DNA of 64,000 bases from a virus, in IMG/VR virus record IMGVR_UViG_3300032285_003393, positions 1-64,000 of that record. One strand, 5' to 3'. Below, piece by piece: positions 32,268-40,923 of the stretch (its first letter is position 1; each line of letters opens with the position of its first letter). The position numbers and the translations under genes were made by a program. A model generated the notes under the pieces. That model ran no database searches and was not told the origin of the DNA. It was given only the letters and a program-made list of their open reading frames with translations.

Positions 32268-33395
32268 TTACTTAATCAGTGCAACCTTAGACTTTGGATG
32301 AGCCTTGTTCCACTTTGTAGCAGCCTTGTTCCACTTTGTAGCAAGAGCATTATACTTTGCCTTATATGTTGCGTTAGCAGTTGCTAGTGCAAGGTCTGCT
32401 GCTGCCTTTGCAGTTGCTGCATCTGTTGATGCCTTTGCAAGTGCGTCTGCGAGTACCTTATCTGAAGCAATCTTTGCGTCTGCAAGTGCCTTATCTGAAG
32501 CAATCTTTGCGTCTGCAAGTGCCTTATCTGAAGCTGCCTTATCTGAAGCACGTCCTGCAACTTCTGCTGCAAGCTGTGCCTTGAGTCCAGTGATTTGTGC
32601 ATCAAGATCTGCAACTGGGAATGTAATCATTGCAGTTTTTACTGCTGCAGGCAAGCCTACTGCTGTATCTGCAATTGTTACATCTGTTGCAACAACTGTT
32701 ACATTTCCTGCTGAAACTGTAGCAAGTGTTGCTGATGCTGAGCCAAGTACTGTAACTGGAAGAACTCCTGGAAGAGAACTTACTGATGCAGTTGTCAACG
32801 ACTTTGTAACTGTATTGTCAGAGAACAATGCTCCGATAAGAGTTACAGCGATTGTTTCGCATGGAACTGCGTTACCAAAAACGTCAGTAGCAGAAACAGA
32901 GATTGTTGGTGCAGTATTTACTGCAACAGAGCCTGGGACAGAAGCAATAACTTTTGCTGCTGGTCCAGCAGTACCCTTAATATAAACAATTGTTGAATAT
33001 GCACCATTAACAATGGTTACAGATCCAGTTGATGTAGAAGTTGTATATGCATATACAGTGATTGCAGTTCCAGCAGATACTGCTGAAAGTGCTGATGCAC
33101 CACTTGTAACATTCTTTGGTGAATCTACTGTATTAAGAGCAGCAACCAATTTTACTGTTGACGAAGCGGTAAAAGACACTGATGTGCCTGTATCTGCAGT
33201 TGCTGCAAGTGCCACTGAGTGACCTGCATCAATTACATTTAGTGATGGAACTGCGACTGTAGCAGGTGCTACAGCAGTAGTTGCATTTGCTCCACCCGAT
33301 ACTGTGACTGCAAGTGATGCAGCGTTAGCTGATGTAGCGACAATAGAAGTTCCTGCAATAAGTGCAGCAACTAGGATTGATAGTTTCTTTTTCAT
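32268..33395 (-). CDS. secreted Ig-like protein with coiled-coil repeats
   Basis: A 375-residue protein: signal peptide (KKKLSILVAALIAGTSIV, cut after SANA), about 230 residues of Ala/Thr/Val-rich beta sequence with a bacterial Ig-like look (PTISVSATDVFGNAV), then a helix with near-identical 11-residue repeats (ASDKALADAKI) and a basic C-terminus (WNKAHPKSK). It looks like a host-derived surface protein and by eye is less AT-rich than its neighbours. Likely a moron or virion/surface adhesin. Confidence 0.65.
   Translation of the reverse strand: MKKKLSILVAALIAGTSIVATSANAASLAVTVSGGANATTAVAPATVAVPSLNVIDAGHSVALAATADTGTSVSFTASSTVKLVAALNTVDSPKNVTSGASALSAVSAGTAITVYAYTTSTSTGSVTIVNGAYSTIVYIKGTAGPAAKVIASVPGSVAVNTAPTISVSATDVFGNAVPCETIAVTLIGALFSDNTVTKSLTTASVSSLPGVLPVTVLGSASATLATVSAGNVTVVATDVTIADTAVGLPAAVKTAMITFPVADLDAQITGLKAQLAAEVAGRASDKAASDKALADAKIASDKALADAKIASDKVLADALAKASTDAATAKAAADLALATANATYKAKYNALATKWNKAATKWNKAHPKSKVALIK
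32441..32551 (-). repeat. 33-bp tandem repeats
   Basis: About three nearly identical 33-bp units coding the ASDKALADAKI helix repeats. A likely site of length variation. Confidence 0.75.
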
Positions 33396-33416
33396 GTTTT
33401 CCTTTTCTTTGTTAGG

Positions 33417-33665
33417 TTATTTTCCTAGGTTTTTACCTAATAGTTTAGGCAAATCTAATAAACTCTTGTTTAGAGAGTCTAACTCTTTTTTAAGTTTTGA
33501 GTTTTCCTGTCTCAATTCTGAGGCAATATACTCTATTCTATCACATTGTATTTGTTTTGTCTCTAGGGCATCCATGTACCAGCTTAATTTTTGCTGAGAA
33601 TCATGGTATAAAGACTCATAATCTATTTCAGTTTTATTACTGAATAGTAACTTAAACCATTTCAT
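33417..33665 (-). CDS. 82-residue coiled-coil protein
   Basis: Leu-rich heptads over residues 25-75 (YIASELRQENSKLKKELDSL) after a short basic start. No membrane segment. Lies between terL and the secreted protein. Function unknown. Confidence 0.6.
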   Translation of the reverse strand: MKWFKLLFSNKTEIDYESLYHDSQQKLSWYMDALETKQIQCDRIEYIASELRQENSKLKKELDSLNKSLLDLPKLLGKNLGK

Positions 33666-33673
33666 CTTATTCC

Positions 33674-35515
33674 CTAAAGTATCGTAAAGTTGTCTATAAA
33701 TTTTGTTTCTGGATCTTGTTCTTCTTCCAGACCAAGGTAATCTCTTAGGCTTGAAGGCATACTAGGTCTTGGAGTATTTCTAATTACTCCATCATCTTTA
33801 TGTCCCGCAGCCATCTCACTCATAACCTCATCTTCATATTGATCGTATGAATAAACATGAACTTCAGAATCACCTTTAGGTGTTAATGATATCGCATTAT
33901 AAATTGCACCGCAAGTAGCATCCGCTAAGTCTTTTGAACCTTTGCGGGGGTGATCTACTTTATCACGCTTAACAATTCTTAATTCAAGAAGCTCATCAAT
34001 TAATAAATTAAGGCGTGGACCACTAACTCTTTCTTCCATAACTCCAAGCAACATGTCTTCATAATGTTTTTTTGCTACAGATAAAATTTCACTATTCATT
34101 CCATAAGACTTAATTTGTTCCATCATATCAAATGAATTCCAACGGTCAAATGTTACACGTTTAATATTAAATCCTCTTTGTTTTAAACTAATTATATAGT
34201 TTTTAACTTCTGTAAAATCAACTGTTTTCTCCTTGGTTGGGGTCCAATATCTGACTGCATCTACTACTACATGGGGTTGGGCATTTGTGTATGCTCCCGA
34301 CATTTTCATAGTAACCCATTTATCAACATGAGCCATAGAAACAGCACAATGGTCATGCTTCTGAGCTAAGTCCACATGGACATAGTAAAACTTATCTGGT
34401 TCTGGTTGAAACCAATCTTTAAACTGTCCGCTTTCATCTACAGCAATATTTAAATTATTAAATGCTTTTTCTACCTTTTCACGGGATGAAAATAAAGCAT
34501 CTACTGCTTCAGGTGGCATGCAAGCAAAACGAGAAAGTGCATCAATTGGATCAGAATAAAAATTCATAGCAAGATTTTCAATCTTGATAGTTGGATTAAT
34601 TTCCCATGTTGGTCTCTTTAAAGCAAAAACCCTTGGGGTTGTATAACTAATTATATGATCTTCTTCCCATTCAATATGAAATTCATTGCCTTCTGTTCCG
34701 TCAGGCAAATCTTCATCTACCTTAAAGGTATGCTTTCTTATTACAACTTCCTTATCAGCAATGACTTCATTATATCTTTGTTGGATATAATCATTTTTAA
34801 AGCGTGGGAAAGATAGTAAAATAAGCTTGCCAAATTGCGGGAAACGAGAGTCTACAGAGCCTCTAAACATCTTATAGATAGCAGAAGCTGTTTTAGCCTG
34901 TTCATTTCCACTTGTAGATTCTAAATCAAATCCAGAGATCTCATCAAGAACTGCAAATAAAAGGTTATAACCTTCCCAAGATTCTCTTTGGGAGTGACCT
35001 GAGTGGACCGTAACGCTTTTAACAAACTCTACACTGCCAACCTTTTCGTTGTATTTGCCAACAAACCATGGGCATCTTGTAATTCTATTTTTAAAACCTT
35101 TGAAGAAAACCTGTTGTGCTTGAACAGCATTAACAGCCACGTTGATAATATCAATTGCATCTCCTGGGGGTTTTCCATAATATCTTGCAGGATCTTTAAG
35201 ACATAGTAACAAATAAACCACATAAGCACAAGCAATAGTAGATGTATAGTCTTTACCAGAACCTTTACCTAATTGAAAGATAACTTCATTACAAGTTTGC
35301 TTCCAGCGTTTATCACCTTCTTCTTCCCCATATAGTTTAATTAAAGTCTCATGTTTGTAGATTTGCGTTGAAGCTTTAATCATTTGATACTGATAAGTTG
35401 ATAGTGGTGGAAGGGCTAGGTAATCGTTTGAAGTAACAAATTCTTCAATATCTACAGGAGTTTCTTCAAAAGCATCTTCTTCAAGTGCTTCTAGAAAATC
35501 ACTAAAATCATTCAA
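33674..35515 (-). CDS. terL: terminase large subunit
   Basis: A 613-residue terminase. N-terminal ATPase with Walker A GKGSGKDYTST near residue 85 and Walker B LFAVLDE near residue 190. C-terminal RNase H-like nuclease with YVHVDLAQKHDHCAV (first catalytic Asp) and DLADATCGAIYN near the end. Cuts and pumps DNA into proheads. Overlaps the small subunit gene by 8 bp. Confidence 0.93.
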   Translation of the reverse strand: MNDFSDFLEALEEDAFEETPVDIEEFVTSNDYLALPPLSTYQYQMIKASTQIYKHETLIKLYGEEEGDKRWKQTCNEVIFQLGKGSGKDYTSTIACAYVVYLLLCLKDPARYYGKPPGDAIDIINVAVNAVQAQQVFFKGFKNRITRCPWFVGKYNEKVGSVEFVKSVTVHSGHSQRESWEGYNLLFAVLDEISGFDLESTSGNEQAKTASAIYKMFRGSVDSRFPQFGKLILLSFPRFKNDYIQQRYNEVIADKEVVIRKHTFKVDEDLPDGTEGNEFHIEWEEDHIISYTTPRVFALKRPTWEINPTIKIENLAMNFYSDPIDALSRFACMPPEAVDALFSSREKVEKAFNNLNIAVDESGQFKDWFQPEPDKFYYVHVDLAQKHDHCAVSMAHVDKWVTMKMSGAYTNAQPHVVVDAVRYWTPTKEKTVDFTEVKNYIISLKQRGFNIKRVTFDRWNSFDMMEQIKSYGMNSEILSVAKKHYEDMLLGVMEERVSGPRLNLLIDELLELRIVKRDKVDHPRKGSKDLADATCGAIYNAISLTPKGDSEVHVYSYDQYEDEVMSEMAAGHKDDGVIRNTPRPSMPSSLRDYLGLEEEQDPETKFIDNFTIL

Positions 35516-36032
35516 CGTTAATTACCTCTACCTTATTTGTAACCTGAGATAGTCTACGAGCAACTTCTTGCTTACAATTTGGGCAAGATGAAGTTACATC
35601 TCTCAATATTCCAACCAATACTTCTTGCTTTCTTTCAGTTTCAAGAATCTGATCTGCCATATCGTTCTTTTCAAGAACTCCCGCTTTTTGAAGCATATCA
35701 ATACGCTTTTGTTCAACATCAGCAATAAGCTTGAGAGATTGAGCTTTTACGTTTAGTGCATCCTGAGCATCTGCCTGATGAACTGTATTCCAAGCTTCAT
35801 TGATAATCATTGAATAGTGTTGATCTGCAGCACCTAGTGCTTCTCTTGCTCTTTCTTTAATCCCAGAGTCGCCTTGAATAAGTTCACGCCAATTATTTAA
35901 TAATTGGGTAACCTGAGCAGGTTTAATTGCAAGTTGTTTAGCAATTTGATTTGGATTATTACCTTTAATAAACTCAGAAACAACTTTGTTCATTTGTTCA
36001 AAGTGATCTGATAATTCTACTACATTGTCCAT
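35508..36032 (-). CDS. terS: terminase small subunit-like protein
   Basis: A 174-residue protein with a helix-turn-helix near residues 24-50 (NPNQIAKQLAIKPAQVTQL), a helical oligomerisation region and a late CPNC. Its position directly upstream of terL supports the call: DNA recognition for packaging. Confidence 0.75.
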   Translation of the reverse strand: MDNVVELSDHFEQMNKVVSEFIKGNNPNQIAKQLAIKPAQVTQLLNNWRELIQGDSGIKERAREALGAADQHYSMIINEAWNTVHQADAQDALNVKAQSLKLIADVEQKRIDMLQKAGVLEKNDMADQILETERKQEVLVGILRDVTSSCPNCKQEVARRLSQVTNKVEVINVE

Positions 36033-36272
36033 TTATCCTCCTGTTGAATAAAAGCCTGGACCATTAAAATGTATTCCAAATGTTCCATATACTCTTATCA
36101 TTTTACATGCACATGAGGGGCATTCTGGAAGCACTTCCTCATCGTTAAATCCCCGTGTTATTTCTTGCTTCTTATCGCATTCAATGCATGCGTATTCATA
36201 AATTGGAATTTTATTTTTCTCCCTTACAACTGCAGGTTGCACAATGTGGTGGCAACCAAGTTCTTCTAACAT
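36033..36272 (-). CDS. FmdB-like zinc-ribbon protein with displaced start
   Basis: IPIYEYACIECDKKQE ... CPSC ... GPGFYSTGG is the full FmdB-family zinc ribbon. FmdB proteins normally begin MPIYEY; here the equivalent codon is ATT at 36209, three bases after the stop of the HNH gene and behind AAGGGAGA. The only in-frame ATG (36272) lies inside the HNH gene. The HNH element seems to have landed at the native start. Starts at 36209 (ATT) or, less likely, 36272. Confidence 0.65.
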   Translation of the reverse strand: MLEELGCHHIVQPAVVREKNKIPIYEYACIECDKKQEITRGFNDEEVLPECPSCACKMIRVYGTFGIHFNGPGFYSTGG

Positions 36273-36648
36273 TTTCTGATTGCGTAACTGCCTCTAAGTG
36301 ATCTGGATTTATGCAAGATCTTTTTCTACAAGAATGGTCTATTACCAATCCTTTTTCTATTTTGCCCTTTGCCAATTCATACGAAACTCTATGAGCAGGA
36401 TAGCTATGCTGTTGCATATAAAATATTCCATAGCCAAGATGACTTTTAGCTCCAGTATATATCCAACATCCAACTTCATCAATGGAATATCTTTTAAGAA
36501 TGTCTTCTGGATAATTTCTTTTTTTGCCTTTTTGAGAACATTCTTTGCAAGTGGTTCTATATTTATCAGAATCACTTTTTACAGGATAAAAGTTTTTTCT
36601 ACTTTCTTCCTTAGATATCCCACATTTTTTACATATTCTATAATTCAT
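36211..36648 (-). CDS. HNH homing endonuclease
   Basis: A 145-residue protein: CKKCGISKEESR zinc ribbon, then GCWIYTGAKSHLGYGIF, YPAHRVSYELAKGKIEKG and VIDHSCRKRSCINPDHLE, the HNH_3 pattern with the catalytic DH and N/H. The last residues (CATCSC) overlap the FmdB-like gene. TATAAT nine bases before the ATG. Behaves like a free-standing homing gene. Confidence 0.88.
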   Translation of the reverse strand: MNYRICKKCGISKEESRKNFYPVKSDSDKYRTTCKECSQKGKKRNYPEDILKRYSIDEVGCWIYTGAKSHLGYGIFYMQQHSYPAHRVSYELAKGKIEKGLVIDHSCRKRSCINPDHLEAVTQSENVRRTWLPPHCATCSCKGEK

Positions 36649-36669
36649 AATATCACAATTATAACATAT

Positions 36670-36694
36670 ATGCCTATACTGGCATAATAGGCAT
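36670..36694 (-). terminator. hairpin between the sugar and HNH genes
   Basis: ATGCCTAT / ATAGGCAT stem (8 bp) with an inner GCC/GGC. Possible terminator of the sugar cluster. Confidence 0.45.
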
Positions 36695-36710
36695 AGTTAA
36701 TTATACTCCT

Positions 36711-37253
36711 TTATTCCTGCCCTGTCAATGCCTTTAGACTTGGAGCATTTCTATCTTTTTCAGATAAAATAGGATTTTCAGTCACCCAATCAATGTTTAT
36801 GTCTGCATCAAGTGGATTAATTTCTTTTTCAAAAAATGGAGAATATTTAGATGATAGCAAATAAACTATAGTTGCTGATTCACTTAATACTTCAAATCCA
36901 TGTGCTAATCCCACATCTATAAAGGATACTTTACCTGACCCGCCTTCAAGCTCTATGACATCATATTCTCCAAAAGTAGGAGAATCTAATCTAATATCTA
37001 CTGCTACATCTCTAATTTTTCCATGTACACAAATAACCATTTTTGCTTGACCATCTAAGGAAGAGCTGTAATGCATTCCACGAATAACACCCTTTTTAGA
37101 AGTTGATGTATTTGCCTGTACTGGTTGAAAATCACCAATCTCATCGTCATTTTCATATTGAGTAAACCATTGTTCAAAGTATCCACGCTCATCTAAATGC
37201 ACAGGTACATCAATTTCATAAAAGCCAGCGATCTTGGTATTTTTAATAGACAT
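36711..37253 (-). CDS. rmlC: dTDP-4-dehydrorhamnose 3,5-epimerase
   Basis: A 180-residue RmlC: LDERGYFEQWF, GVIRGMHYSS with the catalytic His, and YLLSSKYSPFFEKEINPLD with the conserved Tyr. Epimerises the 4-keto sugar on the route to dTDP-rhamnose. Follows rmlB with no gap. RmlA and RmlD are not in the window, so host enzymes or a different end sugar are implied. Confidence 0.9.
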   Translation of the reverse strand: MSIKNTKIAGFYEIDVPVHLDERGYFEQWFTQYENDDEIGDFQPVQANTSTSKKGVIRGMHYSSSLDGQAKMVICVHGKIRDVAVDIRLDSPTFGEYDVIELEGGSGKVSFIDVGLAHGFEVLSESATIVYLLSSKYSPFFEKEINPLDADINIDWVTENPILSEKDRNAPSLKALTGQE

Positions 37254-38270
37254 CTAGAGTGCCAACCATTCTGAATGGGCAAGTGTCCAATCTACAGTTT
37301 TTTGAAGTGATTCTTCAAATGAATATGGTGGAGTCCATCCTGCATCTGCCATTTTTTGTCCACTTAATGCATATCTCAAATCATGACCTGGACGTGATTG
37401 ATTAAAGTCTACAATTTCATATTTCAATTCTCTGTTCATACATTTAGCAACCGCTTGAGCAATTTCTAAATTAGTAAGTTCGTCTTTCCCAACAATGTTC
37501 CACTTTTCAGGAACTGATGCTTCACCATATTTAGGAAAAGGTTGCTTTAGAACATGAAGAATTCCATCTGCTTGATTCCTAGCATGCAAGAAATATCTAC
37601 TTCCAATTTCTCCAGTTTTTGAATCCCCGTGAACTGTTACAGTTTCATTGTTAAAAATCTTTTTAATAATCATTGGAACATATTTCTCAGAATCTTGAGT
37701 TTCACCAATTATATTCATTGTATTGGTAATTGCTATAGGTAACCCATAGGTTCTCCAGTATGAAAAACAAATATCTTCTTGTGCTGCTTTTGATGCAGCA
37801 TATGGATTACTTGGAAGATGTAAGTCAACCCACTCTTTATGCTCATAACCTTCTTCAGCTGGGCCGTAAACCTCATCTGTTGATACTTGAACAATCTTTT
37901 CAATTGAAGGCTGTGTTCTTGCCCAGTCTAGAAGATGACAAATTAAAGCAACATTATTAAGAATAAAATTTGCTGGATCTTCAATACTACGCTTAACGTG
38001 GCTTTCACTTGCTACATTAACTACATAATCAATTCGTCCCCACATTGCTGATGTAACAGGAGACACGGGAGCTGTTAAGTCTGTTTTAATTACTTTAACA
38101 CGTTTAAATGCATCTTCAATTCCATCTGTAGCAACTCTAATTCTATCTTGTATGCCTTTATGAGTAAAGGTTGTTGGACATACTATTTCCCAGTCTGTAT
38201 TAACTAGGAAGTGTCGTAAGACGTGGCTTCCAACAAAGCCTGATGCTCCTGTTAGTAATACTCTTTTCAT
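37254..38270 (-). CDS. rmlB: dTDP-glucose 4,6-dehydratase-like enzyme
   Basis: A 338-residue short-chain dehydrogenase: GASGFVGSH NAD-binding loop, NVASESHVKRS, VSTDEVYG and YAASKAAQE with the YxxxK dyad. Typical RmlB length and motif order. Makes dTDP-4-keto-6-deoxyglucose. Directly upstream of rmlC. Confidence 0.9.
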   Translation of the reverse strand: MKRVLLTGASGFVGSHVLRHFLVNTDWEIVCPTTFTHKGIQDRIRVATDGIEDAFKRVKVIKTDLTAPVSPVTSAMWGRIDYVVNVASESHVKRSIEDPANFILNNVALICHLLDWARTQPSIEKIVQVSTDEVYGPAEEGYEHKEWVDLHLPSNPYAASKAAQEDICFSYWRTYGLPIAITNTMNIIGETQDSEKYVPMIIKKIFNNETVTVHGDSKTGEIGSRYFLHARNQADGILHVLKQPFPKYGEASVPEKWNIVGKDELTNLEIAQAVAKCMNRELKYEIVDFNQSRPGHDLRYALSGQKMADAGWTPPYSFEESLQKTVDWTLAHSEWLAL

Positions 38271-38887
38271 TAAAAATTATCTCCCAAACATTCTTCTATA
38301 TTGACCCATGTGTTTTCTTCACACATTTTTTGATAAATGGATCCATCGCTTGTGCCTTCATAACGATACCAAAAGTTATACTTAGCCCATAAATCTTTAT
38401 GTGCTACTAACTGCATGGCATCAATATTACATAATACTGGTGGAATTCCTCTAAAAGGTTGTCCATTAAAAGCTTTATAATGCCTTACTGTAAAGATTAT
38501 TATATCAGATTTTGTTTCTTCTATTTTGTTTTTAATAGTTTCAAAAGCATTTGTCTCAAATTGATTATCTATATTAAACTGAATATAGTAATCACATTCT
38601 GGCAAATTCTCATATGCATATCTCATAGCATAATCTCTAGAGTAATGACCCCATTCACCTTTCCATTCAGGTGTATTTATTATATTAGGTGTTATGCCTA
38701 ATTCATTAAATCCCGCCTCTTGATCGTAAGGATATTTTTTAGGACCATCATGACAAATAACAATATCAAAGTTTTGATATGTTTGTGCTGCTATTGTTTT
38801 AAGACCTTCAATCATTCCATTTCTAGGGACGTGATTCTCATAATCTACAGCAATAATAGCAAATCTTGGGGGTTTTACCTCCGCCAT
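38270..38887 (-). CDS. glycosyltransferase family 2-like
   Basis: A 205-residue GT-A protein: FAIIAVDYENHV and QTYQNFDIVICHDG start the nucleotide-binding fold, CDYYIQFNIDNQF takes the place of the DxD region. Overlaps neighbours by 1 and 13 bp. Would add a sugar made by the cluster. Confidence 0.75.
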   Translation of the reverse strand: MAEVKPPRFAIIAVDYENHVPRNGMIEGLKTIAAQTYQNFDIVICHDGPKKYPYDQEAGFNELGITPNIINTPEWKGEWGHYSRDYAMRYAYENLPECDYYIQFNIDNQFETNAFETIKNKIEETKSDIIIFTVRHYKAFNGQPFRGIPPVLCNIDAMQLVAHKDLWAKYNFWYRYEGTSDGSIYQKMCEENTWVNIEECLGDNF

Positions 38888-39531
38888 TCGTTTTGTCTCC
38901 TTCTTTCTAATTCCCAGCCTCTACAAGAATAATCTGCAGTTGCTCTTTTTTGATCTAAATAGGCACGGTTTGCTTCAAATGTATAACCATTCCTAATTGC
39001 ATAATGAACATCGCTATTTATTGTTAAGGAATTTCCAAAGCTTTCTACGGGAACAATATCTCCTAGTACACCGCCTTCAGCAATTATTCCTTCCAAGGTC
39101 ATTCTCTCTTCATAATCATTATCTTCAAAATAAGCTGGATAAATATACTCATCAAATAGACCTACACGCTTTACAATATTCTCTCCAAGAGTGAAACAAT
39201 TGTAAGATGCAGTAGATCTTACCATCCTATCTGAATTGCTGAGGTCGTTAAACTTTGGCAATGTTTCAGGTAAGAATTTTGTATCTACAGATGAGAACAT
39301 CCAGTATTGAGCATATGGATAAAGCTTAATACCTAAATTCCAAGAACCAGATACACCTAAGTTTGAAGGAAGATTTAAAACTCTAACATTTAAATCTTCT
39401 CTCTTAGATTCATACTTTTCTTCACCATTGTTAATAATAAGAATTTCTTCTATTGGATAATCAATAGAAGCAAGTGCTTGATCTAATAGGTCATACCTAT
39501 TTAAAATTGGAATTATCAGTACTGGAATCAT
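38875..39531 (-). CDS. glycosyltransferase family 2-like (paralog of 40142)
   Basis: A 218-residue GT2: MIPVLIIPILNRYDLLDQAL, ILIINNGEEKY, NLPSNLGVSGSWNLGI and FDEYIYPAYFEDNDY. About half identical by eye to the protein at 40142, so a duplication. The short C-terminal RRRQNEW is shared. Overlaps the methyltransferase by 4 bp. Confidence 0.8.
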   Translation of the reverse strand: MIPVLIIPILNRYDLLDQALASIDYPIEEILIINNGEEKYESKREDLNVRVLNLPSNLGVSGSWNLGIKLYPYAQYWMFSSVDTKFLPETLPKFNDLSNSDRMVRSTASYNCFTLGENIVKRVGLFDEYIYPAYFEDNDYEERMTLEGIIAEGGVLGDIVPVESFGNSLTINSDVHYAIRNGYTFEANRAYLDQKRATADYSCRGWELERRRQNEWRR

Positions 39532-40151
39532 TTTTGTTTTTGCACAGCCAATACTATATTGTCATACAAGCCATAAATATCATCTTTTACCATATCATTC
39601 ATATTGATTAAAAATACTTTGTGTCCCATTGATTCCAAGCTTTTTGCAAACTCTACTGCCTTTTCTTCATCTTGAAGTTTAATATCTTCAACTATGTACC
39701 AGCCTCCAATATTTAACCATTTTGGAAACGTTTTATTTAAAGTATCAACAATATTTTCCCACATGTGAGAACCATCGTCAACAATCATTTCATATCTTTG
39801 ACCCTTTAGTATATGATAAACATAGTCAAAAGATGGAAGAGAGTTCTGGTCTACAAATAAAGTTCTAATATTATGCTCCTGGAATAAAAATGCTTGATTA
39901 TTATCCAAGCCTACAACATCTACTCCCTGAAAGATTTTTCTCCACGATCTAAGTGAAGCTCCTTGATAAACTCCAACTTCAAGAACATCATTTACAGTAT
40001 CTTCATCTTTAAACAATGCTGCATAAACATCATGATAGTTGTGTCTGTCTGATGATTTATCTGCCCCATATTCTTCAAATACACTTTTAAATCTTTCAAT
40101 TTTTTCTTTTGTTGGGGTCCCTGTATATTCATATAGGTCTTTTAAAACCAT
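39528..40151 (-). CDS. class I SAM-dependent methyltransferase
   Basis: From MVLKDLYEY at 40151 (AGGAGAG before it), 207 residues. DVLEVGVYQGASLRSW is motif I and DVVGLDNN motif II; YEMIVDDGSHMWENIV follows. It resembles the methyltransferases of deoxysugar or glycan pathways. Sits between two paralogous glycosyltransferases. Confidence 0.8.
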   Translation of the reverse strand: MVLKDLYEYTGTPTKEKIERFKSVFEEYGADKSSDRHNYHDVYAALFKDEDTVNDVLEVGVYQGASLRSWRKIFQGVDVVGLDNNQAFLFQEHNIRTLFVDQNSLPSFDYVYHILKGQRYEMIVDDGSHMWENIVDTLNKTFPKWLNIGGWYIVEDIKLQDEEKAVEFAKSLESMGHKVFLINMNDMVKDDIYGLYDNIVLAVQKQK

Positions 40152-40783
40152 TCGTTTTCTCTCCTTCTTTTTAAGTTCCAGCCTTTGCAAGTATAGTCAC
40201 CGCTCAAAACTTTAGAACGATAATAATCTCCATTAAGCTGATATGTTTTATTGTTTTTTATAGCAAAGTTTTCATTGCTTCTAACTGTTTGCGATCCGCC
40301 GTGTGCATCAATTTCTGCTCCATGTACGGGAGTTGTTTCAATTCCCAACTGTGTTGCTCTGTCATTATAATCATTGTCTTCATAATAAGCGGGATATATA
40401 TATTCATCAAATAATCCAACTTTTTCTACTACTTGCTCACCTAATGAAAAACAATGAAATCCTGAAACTAATTTAAATTTATCTGGACCACTTTGAGAAC
40501 AAATTTTTTCTAAAGTCCCAGGCATAAAACTTGTATCGTTTGACGATATTAACCACCAAGGTTTATGAGGATAGCTTTTAATTCCTAAATTCCAAGATCC
40601 CGATGTCCCTAAATTTGATGGCATATTTAAAATTGTTATATTTAAATGTGAGAAATTAGGCTCATATTTTTCAATACCATTATTAATTATTAAAATATCT
40701 TCAATTGGATAGTCAATTGAAGCAAGTGCTTCATCAAGTAAATCATATCTATTTAGCACAGGAATAATTAGTGCTGGAATCAT
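40142..40783 (-). CDS. glycosyltransferase family 2-like (paralog of 38875)
   Basis: A 213-residue GT2 with MIPALIIPVLNRYDLLDEAL, NMPSNLGTSGSWNLGI and FDEYIYPAYYEDNDYND. Clear paralog of 38875, with changes in the middle that could alter acceptor choice. Overlaps the methyltransferase start by 10 bp. Confidence 0.8.
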   Translation of the reverse strand: MIPALIIPVLNRYDLLDEALASIDYPIEDILIINNGIEKYEPNFSHLNITILNMPSNLGTSGSWNLGIKSYPHKPWWLISSNDTSFMPGTLEKICSQSGPDKFKLVSGFHCFSLGEQVVEKVGLFDEYIYPAYYEDNDYNDRATQLGIETTPVHGAEIDAHGGSQTVRSNENFAIKNNKTYQLNGDYYRSKVLSGDYTCKGWNLKRRRENEWF

Positions 40784-40923
40784 TTCTTTTTTAATCCATA
40801 CTTCTCTAGGTATCTTACTATTGTCATATGGCTACATCCCGCTTCTTTAGCAATTGTAACCACATCTTTTCTTTGAACTATATATCTACTATATAGCCAA
40901 TCTTTATTCTCATACAGCTTCAT
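40780..40923 (-). CDS. 47-residue helix-turn-helix protein
   Basis: WLYSRYIVQRKDVVTIAKEAG followed by CSHMTIVRYLEKYG is a homeodomain-like helix-turn-helix, essentially the whole protein. It overlaps the RuvC-like gene by 14 bp and the glycosyltransferase start by 4 bp. A small DNA-binding regulator or a remnant of a homing or recombinase protein. Confidence 0.6.
   Translation of the reverse strand: MKLYENKDWLYSRYIVQRKDVVTIAKEAGCSHMTIVRYLEKYGLKKK

Noticed and set aside
32305-33222. Long plus-strand frames opposite the secreted protein gene
   Set aside because: Explained by the biased Ala/Thr codons of the minus-strand gene, which has a signal peptide, a ribosome site and a terminator.
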